Assembly: GCA_016790175.1 (NCBI GenBank)
Contig: JAEUPI010000113.1
Span: 1 to 43,619 of the forward strand
From: Burkholderiaceae bacterium
GTDB lineage: Bacteria > Pseudomonadota > Gammaproteobacteria > Burkholderiales > Burkholderiaceae_C
Direction of reading: 5' to 3'
DNA length: 43,619 nt
The translations under genes and the position numbers were made by a program. Position 1 is the stretch's first letter, and every line of letters begins with the position of its first letter. The notes beneath the pieces were generated by a model. That model ran no database searches. It saw only the letters and a list, made by a program, of their open reading frames with translations, and was not told where the DNA came from. This document shows, in pieces, positions 15,227 through 22,921 of the stretch.

Positions 15227-15966
15227 AGCTGGCAGTCATCAACTTCTCCGGCAACGTCGGCAAGACCACGGTGGCGCGCCATCTGCTCGCCCCGCGCATC
15301 CCGGGCTGCCAGGTCGTCGCGGTGGAGAGCATCAACGCCGACGACGGGCAGCCGGTGACGATCCGCGGCCGGCAGTTCGCGCAGCTGCAAGAGTTCCTCC
15401 AGAGCGTCGATGACGTGGTGATCGACATCGGCGCGAGCAACGTCGAGGACTTGCTCAAGCTGATGCGGCGCTACCGCGGCAGCCAGGAAGACTTCGACGG
15501 CTTCGTGGTGCCCACGGTGCCGGCGCGCAAGCAGCAGCAGGACACGGCGGCGACCCTCGCCGAACTCGCCCGCATCGGGGTGCCCGCGACGCGCGTGCGA
15601 CTGGTCTTCAACCAGGTCGACGACGACATCCCGATCGAGCACGCGTTCGAGACACTGCTCGCGTACTGCTCGACGTCCGGCGCCGTGCAGCCGCGGACGG
15701 CGGCCTGCATGACGTACAACGAGGTCTACGCGCGCATTCGCGGCACCGGCCAGTCTCTGCTCGAGCTGGCCGCGGACGCCACCGACTTCAAGGCCGAGAT
15801 CGTCAAGGCGGGCTCGACATCGGACAAGCTGGCTCTGGCGCAGAAGCTGGCGACCCGCCGCCTGGCCCGTGGCGTGGTTCCCGAGCTTGACGCCTGCTTC
15901 GCGGCGCTCGACTTGCGGTCCTGCCTCGCGCGCGAGTCGGGCGAGACCACGCTTCCGGCCGCATGA
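15223..15966 (+). CDS. stbB: StbB-like ParA-family ATPase
   Basis: A 247-residue P-loop ATPase. It has a ParA/MinD-type Walker A motif, SGNVGKTT, at residues 9-16, and the segment DDVVIDIGASNVEDLLKLM supplies the Walker B-like aspartate. The order of motifs and size fit StbB/TraL-type proteins that act with StbA in plasmid positioning and conjugation. GGGAG precedes the ATG, which lies within the upstream stop (ATGA). The next gene overlaps it by four bases, so the three products should be made together. It is expected in the cytoplasm, with membrane recruitment through the third protein possible. Confidence 0.8.
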   Translation: MKLAVINFSGNVGKTTVARHLLAPRIPGCQVVAVESINADDGQPVTIRGRQFAQLQEFLQSVDDVVIDIGASNVEDLLKLMRRYRGSQEDFDGFVVPTVPARKQQQDTAATLAELARIGVPATRVRLVFNQVDDDIPIEHAFETLLAYCSTSGAVQPRTAACMTYNEVYARIRGTGQSLLELAADATDFKAEIVKAGSTSDKLALAQKLATRRLARGVVPELDACFAALDLRSCLARESGETTLPAA

Positions 15967-16424
15967 CCGATCCGGCCACGGCTCGCGAAGCGCTGATCGT
16001 CGAGGTGATCGGCGATGTCGCGAAGCTGATCCGCGAGGTCGAAGCGCTTGCGCCGGCGCTCGACGAGACCTGCCAGGCGCTCCAGCAGGCGAACACCAGC
16101 CTGCGGGACGAGCTGTCAGGCTTCGAGAGCCGGATGACGGCGATCACGGAGAACGCGAAGGCCCAGACGGTCAAGCACCTGGCGGCGCGCGCCGACGAAG
16201 CGGCGCGGCGGTCCATCGACCAGCAGAGCCGGGCGATAGCCGACGCGGCGCGGGTCGCCTTCGGCGCCGAACTCGGTGCGACGATGCAGCGGCTGCAAGC
16301 CACGTTGCGGCCACTCATCGAGCGACCGGAACGCCGTTGGGAACGGTGGTTGACGCACGCCGCTGCCGCGGCGGCGGCGTCGGCTGCGACGTGGTTTCTG
16401 GCCCTCCACGTGGGACTGCGCTGA
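15963..16424 (+). CDS. StbC-like coiled-coil protein with C-terminal membrane anchor
   Basis: A 153-residue protein. Residues 15-130 are predicted largely helical with coiled-coil character (Glu/Ala/Arg-rich, few prolines). A hydrophobic segment, AAAAAAASAATWFLALHVGL, lies at the very C-terminus and would anchor it in the inner membrane with the coiled coil in the cytoplasm. It overlaps stbB by four bases. A membrane-anchored third protein is the usual partner in this operon type and could tether the ATPase. Confidence 0.65.
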   Translation: MTDPATAREALIVEVIGDVAKLIREVEALAPALDETCQALQQANTSLRDELSGFESRMTAITENAKAQTVKHLAARADEAARRSIDQQSRAIADAARVAFGAELGATMQRLQATLRPLIERPERRWERWLTHAAAAAAASAATWFLALHVGLR

Positions 16425-16482
16425 CACGGGTAGCAAGTGGCACGCGAGCCGGCCCACGCGACAGCGAAGGCCGCCGAGCGCG

Positions 16483-16839
16483 TCAGATGTCCACCGGCCA
16501 GCGCAAGCCCCAGCGCGAGATAACGGCCCGCATGCGCCGGTCTCCGTCGGGGACGAGCGTGTGCAGGTCGGCGCGGCCCCAGCGCAGCGCGTCGAGGCAT
16601 TGCAGCATGTCGTCGCTGATCGCCACATCGACGGCGCGCAGCTCGAACACGTCGAGCGGAAACGCCTGCCCGTTGTACGCCGCGGCAAGAAAGCGCACGA
16701 TGCGGCCGATCTGTCCGGAGTCGCGCTCCTCGGCCAGGCGCAGCAGGCGCGTGAAGGCCTGCGCGCCGGCGGCCGTGGCCGCGCGCGAACGGGTTTGGTA
16801 CTCATCGAGCGCAGCTTCGATCTCTTCGTGTGGACTCAT
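16483..16839 (-). CDS. DUF7673-like plasmid protein
   Basis: A 118-residue protein. Start 16839 is chosen because GGAG lies eight bases upstream. It contains a helical LRLAEERDSGQIGRIVRFL segment and the conserved-looking YNGQAFPLDVFELRAVD, then a C-terminal DALRWGRADLHTL. I recognise it as a conserved hypothetical protein that often accompanies DUF932 on mobile elements; the function is unknown. It lies downstream of DUF932 on the same strand, separated by two strong hairpins. Confidence 0.65.
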   Translation of the reverse strand: MSPHEEIEAALDEYQTRSRAATAAGAQAFTRLLRLAEERDSGQIGRIVRFLAAAYNGQAFPLDVFELRAVDVAISDDMLQCLDALRWGRADLHTLVPDGDRRMRAVISRWGLRWPVDI

Positions 16840-16867
16840 CGCGCGGGCTCCATCGAAAGAAGTGAAG

Positions 16868-16890
16868 GCCGGCCCGATGGTCGGGCCGGC
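16868..16890 (-). terminator. Strong 10-bp hairpin between DUF932 and DUF7673
   Basis: GCCGGCCCGA at 16868-16877 pairs perfectly with TCGGGCCGGC at 16881-16890, with a TGG loop. On the leftward strand the stem is followed by a pyrimidine-rich CTTCACTTCTTTC rather than a pure U-tract. It could be an attenuator or terminator. Confidence 0.45.
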
Positions 16891-16904
16891 GGCGCGGTTG
16901 ACGG

Positions 16905-16932
16905 GCGATGACTTCGGCCTCGAAGTCATCGC
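16905..16932 (-). terminator. Perfect 12-bp hairpin just downstream of DUF932
   Basis: GCGATGACTTCG at 16905-16916 pairs with CGAAGTCATCGC at 16921-16932 with a 4-base loop. It begins 14 bases past the DUF932 stop and has no U-tract. A transcript-end or processing hairpin is likely; a protein-binding dyad is the alternative. Confidence 0.45.
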
Positions 16933-16946
16933 CTCGCGTCACCCGA

Positions 16947-17816
16947 TCACGACGCGGCCTTGATCTGCCGCATCTCCTCGGCCAGCATCCACAGTGCGCG
17001 ATTGAGGCTTACGCCGCGGTCGATGCTGCCCACCGGCCGGGTCCGCAGCCTGCGCCCCTGCACACTGCGGCCAGCCTGGCCGCCACGCATGACGTTTTCG
17101 CTAACTCGCTGGAATGTGTTCCACAGGTCGTGCCCGACATCTTCGATGCGGCGCGCCTCGTTGAGCTGCTCGGCGGTGACCGGCGCCGGGCGGTGCCCAC
17201 CGCTCTCCTCCACCCCGCGCTCGCCGAAGCGCAGTGCCAGCGCCGCGGTCGCGAATGCGACCTCTTCGGGCGGATCGAGACGCAGCGTCTTCATGGCCGC
17301 GACGTGCTCATCCACCACCTCGAACTCGTCGAGCACGCGAAACGCCCCGTCGATGACCTCGCCCTGGACGTCGCCCCGGTGCGGGATGCGAATGTCCTCG
17401 ACCACGTCGCCCACGACCAAGCCGTTATGGCAGACGAATCTGAACGCCCCTGCGAGCAATTGGTAGCTGCTCGCGCCGTCGTGGCTGTTGATGAGAATGA
17501 TCTCGTTCGCTTCCGGTCGGGTCTGCACCTGCCCTGCATGGCGCAGGCGAACCAGGTGTTTGGTGAACTCGGCCTTGCCCTCGATGCGGCTCGCGCCCTG
17601 CGCGACCATGAAGGGCTCGAACCCCTCCTTTCGCAGGCCGCGCAGCACTTCGATGGTTGGGATGTACGTGTAGCGCTCGGAGCGACTCTCGTGCTTGCCT
17701 TCGGCGAAGACCGAAGGCGCAGCGGCGCGCAACTGATCCTCGGTCAGCGGGACATCGGTCCGCACGACGCGGGTGTTGCGCGCAAAGCGCGTGGCCAGGG
17801 TTGGTGTTGAGTACAT
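16947..17816 (-). CDS. DUF932 family protein
   Basis: A 289-residue protein. Start 17816 is preferred because AAGGA lies six bases upstream; the ATG six bases earlier would abut it. The DUF932 signature is visible: YIPTIEVLRGLRKEGFEPF, then HLVRLRH and the central SYQLLAGAFRFVCHNGLVVG. The family is typical of large plasmids and ICEs and resembles phage/plasmid YfjQ-like proteins, but its function is not established. Its place beside SSB fits a set of leading-region genes expressed early after transfer. Confidence 0.88.
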   Translation of the reverse strand: MYSTPTLATRFARNTRVVRTDVPLTEDQLRAAAPSVFAEGKHESRSERYTYIPTIEVLRGLRKEGFEPFMVAQGASRIEGKAEFTKHLVRLRHAGQVQTRPEANEIILINSHDGASSYQLLAGAFRFVCHNGLVVGDVVEDIRIPHRGDVQGEVIDGAFRVLDEFEVVDEHVAAMKTLRLDPPEEVAFATAALALRFGERGVEESGGHRPAPVTAEQLNEARRIEDVGHDLWNTFQRVSENVMRGGQAGRSVQGRRLRTRPVGSIDRGVSLNRALWMLAEEMRQIKAAS

Positions 17817-17886
17817 GATCATTCCTTCAATCGTCGGTGTGGATGAAGGGACGAAGCCGAGGCGGTCCCGGCTCCGCCCGGCTCGT

Positions 17887-18378
17887 TCAGAACGGGATGT
17901 CGTCGTCAGCGTCGGCACCCACCGTGGCGGACTTGCGGCCCTTCGCGCCCTTGCCGGCTTTCGTGGGTGCCGGCGTCCTCTGCGGCGCGGGTCGGCCCTC
18001 GTCGGGCCCGCTGCCCTGCTTGGCGCGCAGCGCATCGCCCGCGGCCTTGGTGTCGAGGTAGTCGATCTCCTCGGCGGTGAAGGCCATCGAGTAGACGGTC
18101 ACGCCGTCCTTCTCGTAGTTGTTGTTCTGCACCCTGCCCGCCACGTTGACGTGGCTGCCCTTGGCCAGGTACTGCGCCGCGTTCTCGGCCTGCTTGCCCC
18201 ACAGCGTCCACAGAATCGCTGTCGACTCCTCGCCGCGGTTGTCGCCGCTGCCCTTCTTGGTGTTGCTGATCGCCGTCAGCGTCGCCTTGCTCACGGGGCC
18301 GTCGCGCCCGGCGACAGAGACCAGCCGCACCGCCGAGGCCAGGTGCGCGTTGCGTTGTTCGACTCGAACGAAAGCCAT
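17887..18378 (-). CDS. ssb: Plasmid-type single-stranded DNA-binding protein
   Basis: A 163-residue protein with GAGGAG upstream of the ATG. Residues 5-115 form an OB-fold-like region with VRLVSVAGRDGP, TLWGKQAENAAQYLAKGSHV and VAGRVQNNNYEKDG, as in SSB. A basic, Pro/Ala-rich linker leads to the acidic tail DADDDIPF that recruits replication and repair proteins. Plasmid SSBs protect the incoming single strand during conjugation. It lies upstream of DUF932 in the same orientation, separated by 70 bases. Confidence 0.92.
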   Translation of the reverse strand: MAFVRVEQRNAHLASAVRLVSVAGRDGPVSKATLTAISNTKKGSGDNRGEESTAILWTLWGKQAENAAQYLAKGSHVNVAGRVQNNNYEKDGVTVYSMAFTAEEIDYLDTKAAGDALRAKQGSGPDEGRPAPQRTPAPTKAGKGAKGRKSATVGADADDDIPF

Positions 18379-19312
18379 GATCGACTCCTCACGAGACGAC
18401 CAGCCGGGCCCGGTCTTCGGGTCCCTGAAAACTGATCCTCTCGCTCGGACTCCCTCGCTCCCGCCCCTTCAGGGGCGGGCGGGGGGTGGGGTGGCATTCA
18501 CGCGGTCGCCAACAGACGAAACGGTGAGCCGGTTTCCCGGCCCACCGCGTTGAAGATCCCCCCACAAGTCCCCCTCACTCGAGAGACGGGGGCGCCGTGG
18601 GGGGATCGCGGTGGGCTCCAACCGGCACGACGGGCAGCGACCGCAACGCACGAGGGCCCGAGCAACCGCGGCCGGCGTGACAGCTCCGCTGGCGCGACGG
18701 CTGCTGCGAGCGGCCCGCCCATGTTCACGAGAGTCGGCGTCTCCGCGACCGACGTGCCACCAAGCTGCCGCATGGCAGCGACTGGCGCGGCGGTCGAGCC
18801 GGCCCGAGCTGACTGCGCATTCAGGCGGCCCGGCTCCGGGCGTGGCGGGTGGCCGGGGTGACGATCTGGCACGTGCGCCGCACACGAAGCGAAGCGCAAC
18901 GCAGTGGAGCGCAGCGCCGTGCGCGAGCAGCGGGCCAGTTCGTCAAGCGGGCGAGCGGATCAGATGGCGGTCGCGTACCCGCGACGGCCATACGCGAGCC
19001 TGCGCTCCGCGGCCACGGGAGGACCGCCTTCGTGAGCATCGCCGGCGCAGCCGGCCTGACCGTGTTGCGTGAGGGATGGCAGACCGAAGGGGCGAGACGC
19101 TGGGCCTTTGACAGCGGCTCGACGCGCAGCGCAACAGCCCGGCCCCGCGCAGCGGGGACACGCCCTACCCTGACGCCTCAAACACACGGGCCCCCATCTC
19201 CGCGGTCGCAGCATCACCCTCCGCCACCGGCCGACGACACGACCTCGCGTGCATCGATGACCAGGCCCGAAGGCATTACGATGACTCCGACAAGAACTGG
19301 AGGGAGATCCAC
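18379..19312. other. 934-bp region without a convincing gene
   Basis: This very G+C-rich stretch has many open frames by composition alone, none with recognisable protein features or good start sites. It includes the ssb leader with a hairpin (18470-18489), G-runs around 18481-18497, and a further CCCCGC/GCGGGG dyad at 19143-19157. It separates the conjugation backbone from the resistance block and could contain a replication or regulatory locus, but I see nothing specific. Confidence 0.35.
18470..18489. promoter_or_regulatory. Hairpin in the ssb leader
   Basis: CCCGCCCC at 18470-18477 pairs with GGGGCGGG at 18482-18489 around a TTCA loop, about 90 bases upstream of the ssb start. It may terminate incoming transcription or shape the ssb leader. 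Confidence 0.35.
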
Positions 19313-20131
19313 TTGAACCCGAGCGACAACGAAGAGAACCGGTCGGTGGCCCTGTACTGGGACTTCGAGAACCTGCACGCAGGCCTTGTCGAAGCCAAGT
19401 ACGGCGAATGCGCGTACACCAAGCCCGACAACCGTTTCAAGCCGCAGGAGCCGCTGATCGACGTCCAGGCGCTCGTCGAACTCGGCGCGTCGTTCGGCCC
19501 CGTGGCCATCAACCGCGCCTACGGCAACTGGCAGTACTTCGGCCGCTATCGCGATGCGCTCCTGCAAAGCGCCGTCGAACTGATCCAGCTCTTCCCGCCC
19601 GGCGCTTCTGCCTAGAATGGCGCCGACATCAAGCTCTGCCTCGACGCCACCGAAGACATCAGCCGCTTCAGCCACATCGGCACCGTCATCATCATCGGCG
19701 GCGACAGCGACTTCATGCCGGTGGCCCAGAAGATCAAGGCAGCGGGCCGCACGCTCATCGGCATCGGCAACCGCATGAACACCAACCGCCACTGGGCCAA
19801 GAGTTGCCACGAGTTCCGCTACTACGACACCCTGGTCGAGGCCCCCGCTGCCGAAGAAGAGCAGAAGACCAGCGAGGCGAAGGATGCGCCACCGCCTGCA
19901 CCGATCGACCCGGCAGCCGACATGCTCAAGCGCGCCGTTCGACTGCTCGCCGAAACCAAGGGCGAGACCTGGGTGAACAAGGGCTCGGTCTGGCACATGA
20001 TCAAGCGCCTCGACCCGACGTTCGACACCAAGGACCACGGCCACGCCAACTTCGCCGAGATGGTGAAGGCTCTCGACGCCGTGGTCGAGATCAAGAAGGG
20101 CGAGTCAGATCACCTGCTTCGATTGCGATAG
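19313..20131 (+). pseudogene. NYN-domain (LabA/PIN-like) nuclease gene with in-frame amber stop
   Basis: With a TTG start behind GGAGGGAG, the frame encodes a NYN-domain protein: ALYWDFENLHAG holds the first acidic site, and after the stop VIIIGGDSDFMPVAQK and then AAGRTLIGIG hold the later acidic site and core. A C-terminal winged-helix-like region (GSVWHMIKRLDPTFDTKDHG) resembles the OST-HTH/LOTUS type. A TAG at 19613-19615 interrupts the frame between GASA and NGADIKLCLDA, exactly where the family has an uninterrupted K-N/G-A-D stretch, and the same frame continues for 172 codons. One AAG-to-TAG change would explain it. NYN proteins are RNA or DNA nucleases. A sequencing error is the main alternative. 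Confidence 0.75.
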
Positions 20132-20189
20132 GCGAACCGGAAACGATCAGTCCACTGCCGGCGCGCGCCATCGTGCGCGACGACGCGCG

Positions 20190-20402
20190 TCATCCGCAAC
20201 ATCTCGCCTGCTGCTGCACAGGCGGGCATGGCACCGTTCCGTACGAGCAGTACACGCAGCAGTCGCCCGGCTTCGGACGAAGCACCGCGTGGCATCGCTC
20301 GCACTCGTAGAAGAACTGGCAAGCGTCGGTCGGCATGGTCTCGGTCTTCACGTGCCCGCACGAAGGGCACGTCAGCGTCGACTGTGCGAAGACCGCGCTC
20401 AC
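20190..20402 (-). CDS. GDCCVxC-domain protein of the mer locus
   Basis: A 70-residue Cys-rich protein with a GTG start that overlaps the merP stop (GTGA). It contains CPSCG, YECERCH and the signature GDCCVYCSYGTVPCPP. Proteins of this family are encoded in mer operons, and some relatives carry selenocysteine, but here the codons give cysteine throughout. It probably binds mercury or another thiophilic metal in the cytoplasm, since no signal peptide is visible. It is the last gene of the merT-merP transcript. Confidence 0.85.
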   Translation of the reverse strand: MSAVFAQSTLTCPSCGHVKTETMPTDACQFFYECERCHAVLRPKPGDCCVYCSYGTVPCPPVQQQARCCG

Positions 20403-20683
20403 CGGCTGCCTTCCTTGGGCGTCGACGGATAACCTGCCTCGGTCGTCGCCCGCGTGAGCTGGCCGACCCCGGCCTGGGTGTCGTCGAACGTGACCACCGC
20501 CTCGCGCTGGTCAAGGCTCACATCGACCTTGGCAACGCCCGCAACCTTGATGAGCGCCTTCTTCACCGTGATCGGGCAGGCAGCGCAGTTCATGCCCGGC
20601 ACTGAAAGCGTCACGGTCCGGGTCGCGGACCAGGCCGGAGCAGTGACGATGGCCAGGACGACCGCGACGAAATGAGGTTTCAT
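20399..20683 (-). CDS. merP: MerP periplasmic mercury-binding protein
   Basis: A 94-residue protein with GAAAGG upstream of ATG 20683. A signal peptide (VAVVLAIVTAPAWSA) is followed by a single HMA domain with the GMNCAAC metal site at residues 30-36. MerP takes up Hg(II) in the periplasm and passes it to MerT. The stop overlaps the next gene by four bases, and merT ends 10 bases upstream. Length and motif are normal for the family. Confidence 0.95.
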   Translation of the reverse strand: MKPHFVAVVLAIVTAPAWSATRTVTLSVPGMNCAACPITVKKALIKVAGVAKVDVSLDQREAVVTFDDTQAGVGQLTRATTEAGYPSTPKEGSR

Positions 20684-20693
20684 GCCAGACCTT

Positions 20694-21044
20694 TCAGTAG
20701 AACAGCGGCGCAACGTATGGGAAGCCCAACGCGACCGCCACCAGGGCCGCGACGACCCAGAAGATGACGCGGTACCCGCGCCGAACGGCCGACACCGCGC
20801 AGACTTCGCCCGGCTTGCACTGCTCGACCGGTCGATACACACGCCGGAAGGCCAATGCCAGCGCCACAAGCGCGACGGCGACGAACACGGGTCGATACGG
20901 CTCGAGCGCCGTGAGGTTCGCAATCCATGCGCCGCTCAGCCCCACGCTGATCAACACGAGGGGGCCCAGGCAACAGGCAGACGCCAGCACGGCGGCCGCC
21001 CCGCCGGTCATCAGGGCCCCACGGCCCGATGCATCATTGAACAT
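20694..21044 (-). CDS. merT: MerT mercuric ion transporter
   Basis: A 116-residue inner-membrane protein with AAGGAAAGG before ATG 21044. It has three membrane segments. The first contains the vicinal cysteine pair ASACCLGPLVL, and the cytoplasmic loop holds the second pair in EQCKPGEVC, both needed for Hg(II) relay. The gene is the first of the mer transport transcript and is driven by the divergent MerR-controlled promoter. It imports Hg(II) for reduction by MerA, but no merA is present in this window. Confidence 0.95.
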   Translation of the reverse strand: MFNDASGRGALMTGGAAAVLASACCLGPLVLISVGLSGAWIANLTALEPYRPVFVAVALVALALAFRRVYRPVEQCKPGEVCAVSAVRRGYRVIFWVVAALVAVALGFPYVAPLFY

Positions 21045-21072
21045 GCGACCTTTCCTTGCGAACGCTAACGCC

Positions 21073-21103
21073 AGCATACTTCCGTACTTCAGTACGGAGT
21101 CAA
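21073..21103 (-). promoter_or_regulatory. MerR-controlled mer promoter and operator
   Basis: On the minus strand a -35 TTGACT (21098-21103) and -10 TATGCT (21073-21078) are separated by 19 bases, the long spacer characteristic of MerR-activated promoters. Within the spacer lies a 7-bp dyad, TCCGTAC at 21081 and GTACGGA at 21092, matching the classic mer operator. MerR bound here would untwist the promoter when Hg(II) is present. Confidence 0.9.
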
Positions 21104-21107
21104 GGGC

Positions 21108-21530
21108 ATGTCGAACGAAGTCGCCTTAACCATCGGTCAGCTCGCGCGCGAGGCCGGCGTCAACGTCGAGACGGTGCGCTTCTACCAGCGCCGAGGGCTG
21201 TTGTCGGAGCCCGACCGGCCGGCAGGCGGCATTCGCCGCTACGCCGGCATCGACACGGAGCGCATCCGCTTCATCAAGGCAGCGCAGCGGCTGGGTTTCA
21301 GCCTGGACGATGTTGAAGAACTCCTGCGGTTGGAAGACGGCACACATTGCAGCCAGGCGCGTCGGCTTGCCGAACGCAAGCTCACCGAGATTCGAAGCAG
21401 GATCGATGACCTTCGGCATATCGAGTCCGCGCTCGACGAAATGGTCGGCCGCTGCCGCGCGTCCCGCGGCAAAGTGAGCTGCCCGCTGATCGCGTCGGTT
21501 CATCGTGCGGGCGCGGCGCAACAACCGTGA
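21108..21530 (+). CDS. merR: MerR mercury-responsive regulator
   Basis: A 140-residue protein. A winged HTH lies at 7-45 ([20 protein letters not shown]). The three mercury ligands are conserved as Cys81, Cys116 and Cys125, a spacing that matches the well-studied Tn501 MerR. A long dimerisation helix connects them. It is divergent from merT across the operator described above. Its stop overlaps a GTG that could start the AP2-like ORF. The protein represses and, with Hg(II), activates the mer promoter. Confidence 0.95.
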   Translation: MSNEVALTIGQLAREAGVNVETVRFYQRRGLLSEPDRPAGGIRRYAGIDTERIRFIKAAQRLGFSLDDVEELLRLEDGTHCSQARRLAERKLTEIRSRIDDLRHIESALDEMVGRCRASRGKVSCPLIASVHRAGAAQQP

Positions 21531-22069
21531 CTGAGACGTCATCGGACGCATCGTCAACGAATCAGAGACGCATGTACGCGATCACACGCCTTCAGGCGAG
21601 CAGCGGAACCTGGTACTGGGTCGTCAACTTCAGCAGGCGCGGCGTGCATCACGAACGGCGGTTCTACGATCCCAAGCACGGCGGCAAGAACGCCGCACTG
21701 CGAGCCGCGATCACTTGGCGTGACGAAGAGCTCGCCAAGGCGAAGGTCCTCGGCGTTCTCGAGTTCTGCCAGCATAAGCGCAGCAACAACTGCAGCGGTA
21801 TGCCCGGGGTCCACTTCCTGTCGCCCCCTGCGCAGCCCGAAGGAATCTGGCAGGCGAAGCTGAAGCTTGCCGATGGCACCCGGTGGACAAAGACCTTCTC
21901 GGTCCGAAAGCACGGATACGACGAGGCCTTCAGGCTTGCGAGCGCCGCACGGCGAGAGATGCTTCGCAATGCACAGGATCGGCCGTACGTGTACGACCCG
22001 CTCGCGAAGCGCGTCGCTGCCCTTCAGGCAAAGGATGCCGACCAGGGTGGTGGTGCTCGTCGCCGCTGA
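21527..22069 (+). CDS. AP2-domain-like protein overlapping merR
   Basis: A 180-residue ORF that could begin at a GTG overlapping the merR stop (GTGA) or at ATG 21572, 15 codons in. The region around residues 85-140 ([21 protein letters not shown], then [23 protein letters not shown]) has the GV-x-W-A/K-FS-KHGYDEA pattern of bacterial AP2/ERF-like DNA-binding domains. The first part has a strand-rich [17 protein letters not shown] segment, perhaps a second degenerate copy. Such domains occur in homing endonucleases and mobile-element proteins. Co-expression with merR is suggested by the overlap, but the function is unknown. Confidence 0.6.
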   Translation: MTETSSDASSTNQRRMYAITRLQASSGTWYWVVNFSRRGVHHERRFYDPKHGGKNAALRAAITWRDEELAKAKVLGVLEFCQHKRSNNCSGMPGVHFLSPPAQPEGIWQAKLKLADGTRWTKTFSVRKHGYDEAFRLASAARREMLRNAQDRPYVYDPLAKRVAALQAKDADQGGGARRR

Positions 22070-22104
22070 TCGCCTTGATGGCCACAGGCTTGACCAAACA
22101 GCCG

Positions 22105-22372
22105 ATACCCGGCGATGCGGCGTCGAGCGCGAAGGGGAGCGCAGCCCAAGGCCTGACGGACGGTTCGCAGGATCTGCAGGGCGCCGCGGTCGGGCAGCAT
22201 GATGTCGAGCACGATGAGGTCGTAGTCCCGGCTCATGGCGGCGCGCTCATCGTCGAGGCCGTCGCGCGCCATATCGACCATGAAGTGCGCTTCGGCCAGC
22301 CCTGGCGCACGCAGTCGACTGTGCGAGGGCGGACCTTGACTACGAGTGCCTTCAAGCGCGATTCCTTAATCA
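22105..22372 (-). pseudogene. Frameshifted response-regulator receiver fragment
   Basis: On the minus strand, LKALVVKVRPRTVDCVRQG resembles the start of an OmpR-type receiver domain. After a one-base frame change near the GLAEAH region the sequence continues as EAHFMVDMARDGLDD and then YDLIVLDIMLPDRGALQIL, which contains the phosphorylation-site aspartate context. Everything after the fourth receiver strand is lost, and no DNA-binding domain remains. It is a decayed relic of a CopR/IrlR-like regulator, similar in type to the intact regulators at 30423-32001. Confidence 0.6.
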
Positions 22373-22921
22373 TGCACAAGCGGCGTCTTGGCCCACGTCG
22401 CCGCGCAGCGGCGCGTCGCCCCCAAGGTGCCGACGTGACGAAGATGTAATGCCGTGGTCAGTGTCCTGACAGCGGTGTCCGAGCACAATAGTCACATCGC
22501 CAGCGAAGCGACACCCTCATCCCCCGCGATGGGTCTGCCCGATGAGGCGGCGCTCTCGGATGCGATAAGTCGGCAGTTGCCGAGAGGTTGTTTGCCATGA
22601 CAAGTCCAACGGTTGCGCTTGACGCTCTGGACCTACACGAGGGCACACCGCGCCTTCGGGAGTTGCCCCTCGATGTGTTGTCGTCGATGTTCCTCGTCGT
22701 CGTCGGCACGATGGACGCCGTGGCCAGGTGGGCCATCGCAATGACAATCGGTCGCCTGACGGCTGTGACGGCGAGAAGTTGTCGCCGACAGACTTCCGAG
22801 TAGAGGCTCGGAGTCTTGAACGCGCGCGCGGCCGCCGTGCCGCGGCCGGCGCCGGCGCCATGGTCCGTCGAATGTCACGTACGCGCTTGTCACGTCGGCA
22901 TCGAGTCGGTCGCCATGCCGG
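22373..22921. other. Region without a recognisable gene
   Basis: These 549 bases between the response-regulator fragment and the RelA/SpoT-like relic contain only short open frames without recognisable motifs. They look like decayed DNA. No hairpin or repeat stood out. Confidence 0.35.

Noticed and set aside
20190-20402. Possible selenoprotein (some GDCCVxC proteins carry selenocysteine)
   Set aside because: All key positions here are encoded by cysteine codons, and no in-frame TGA occurs within the domain.
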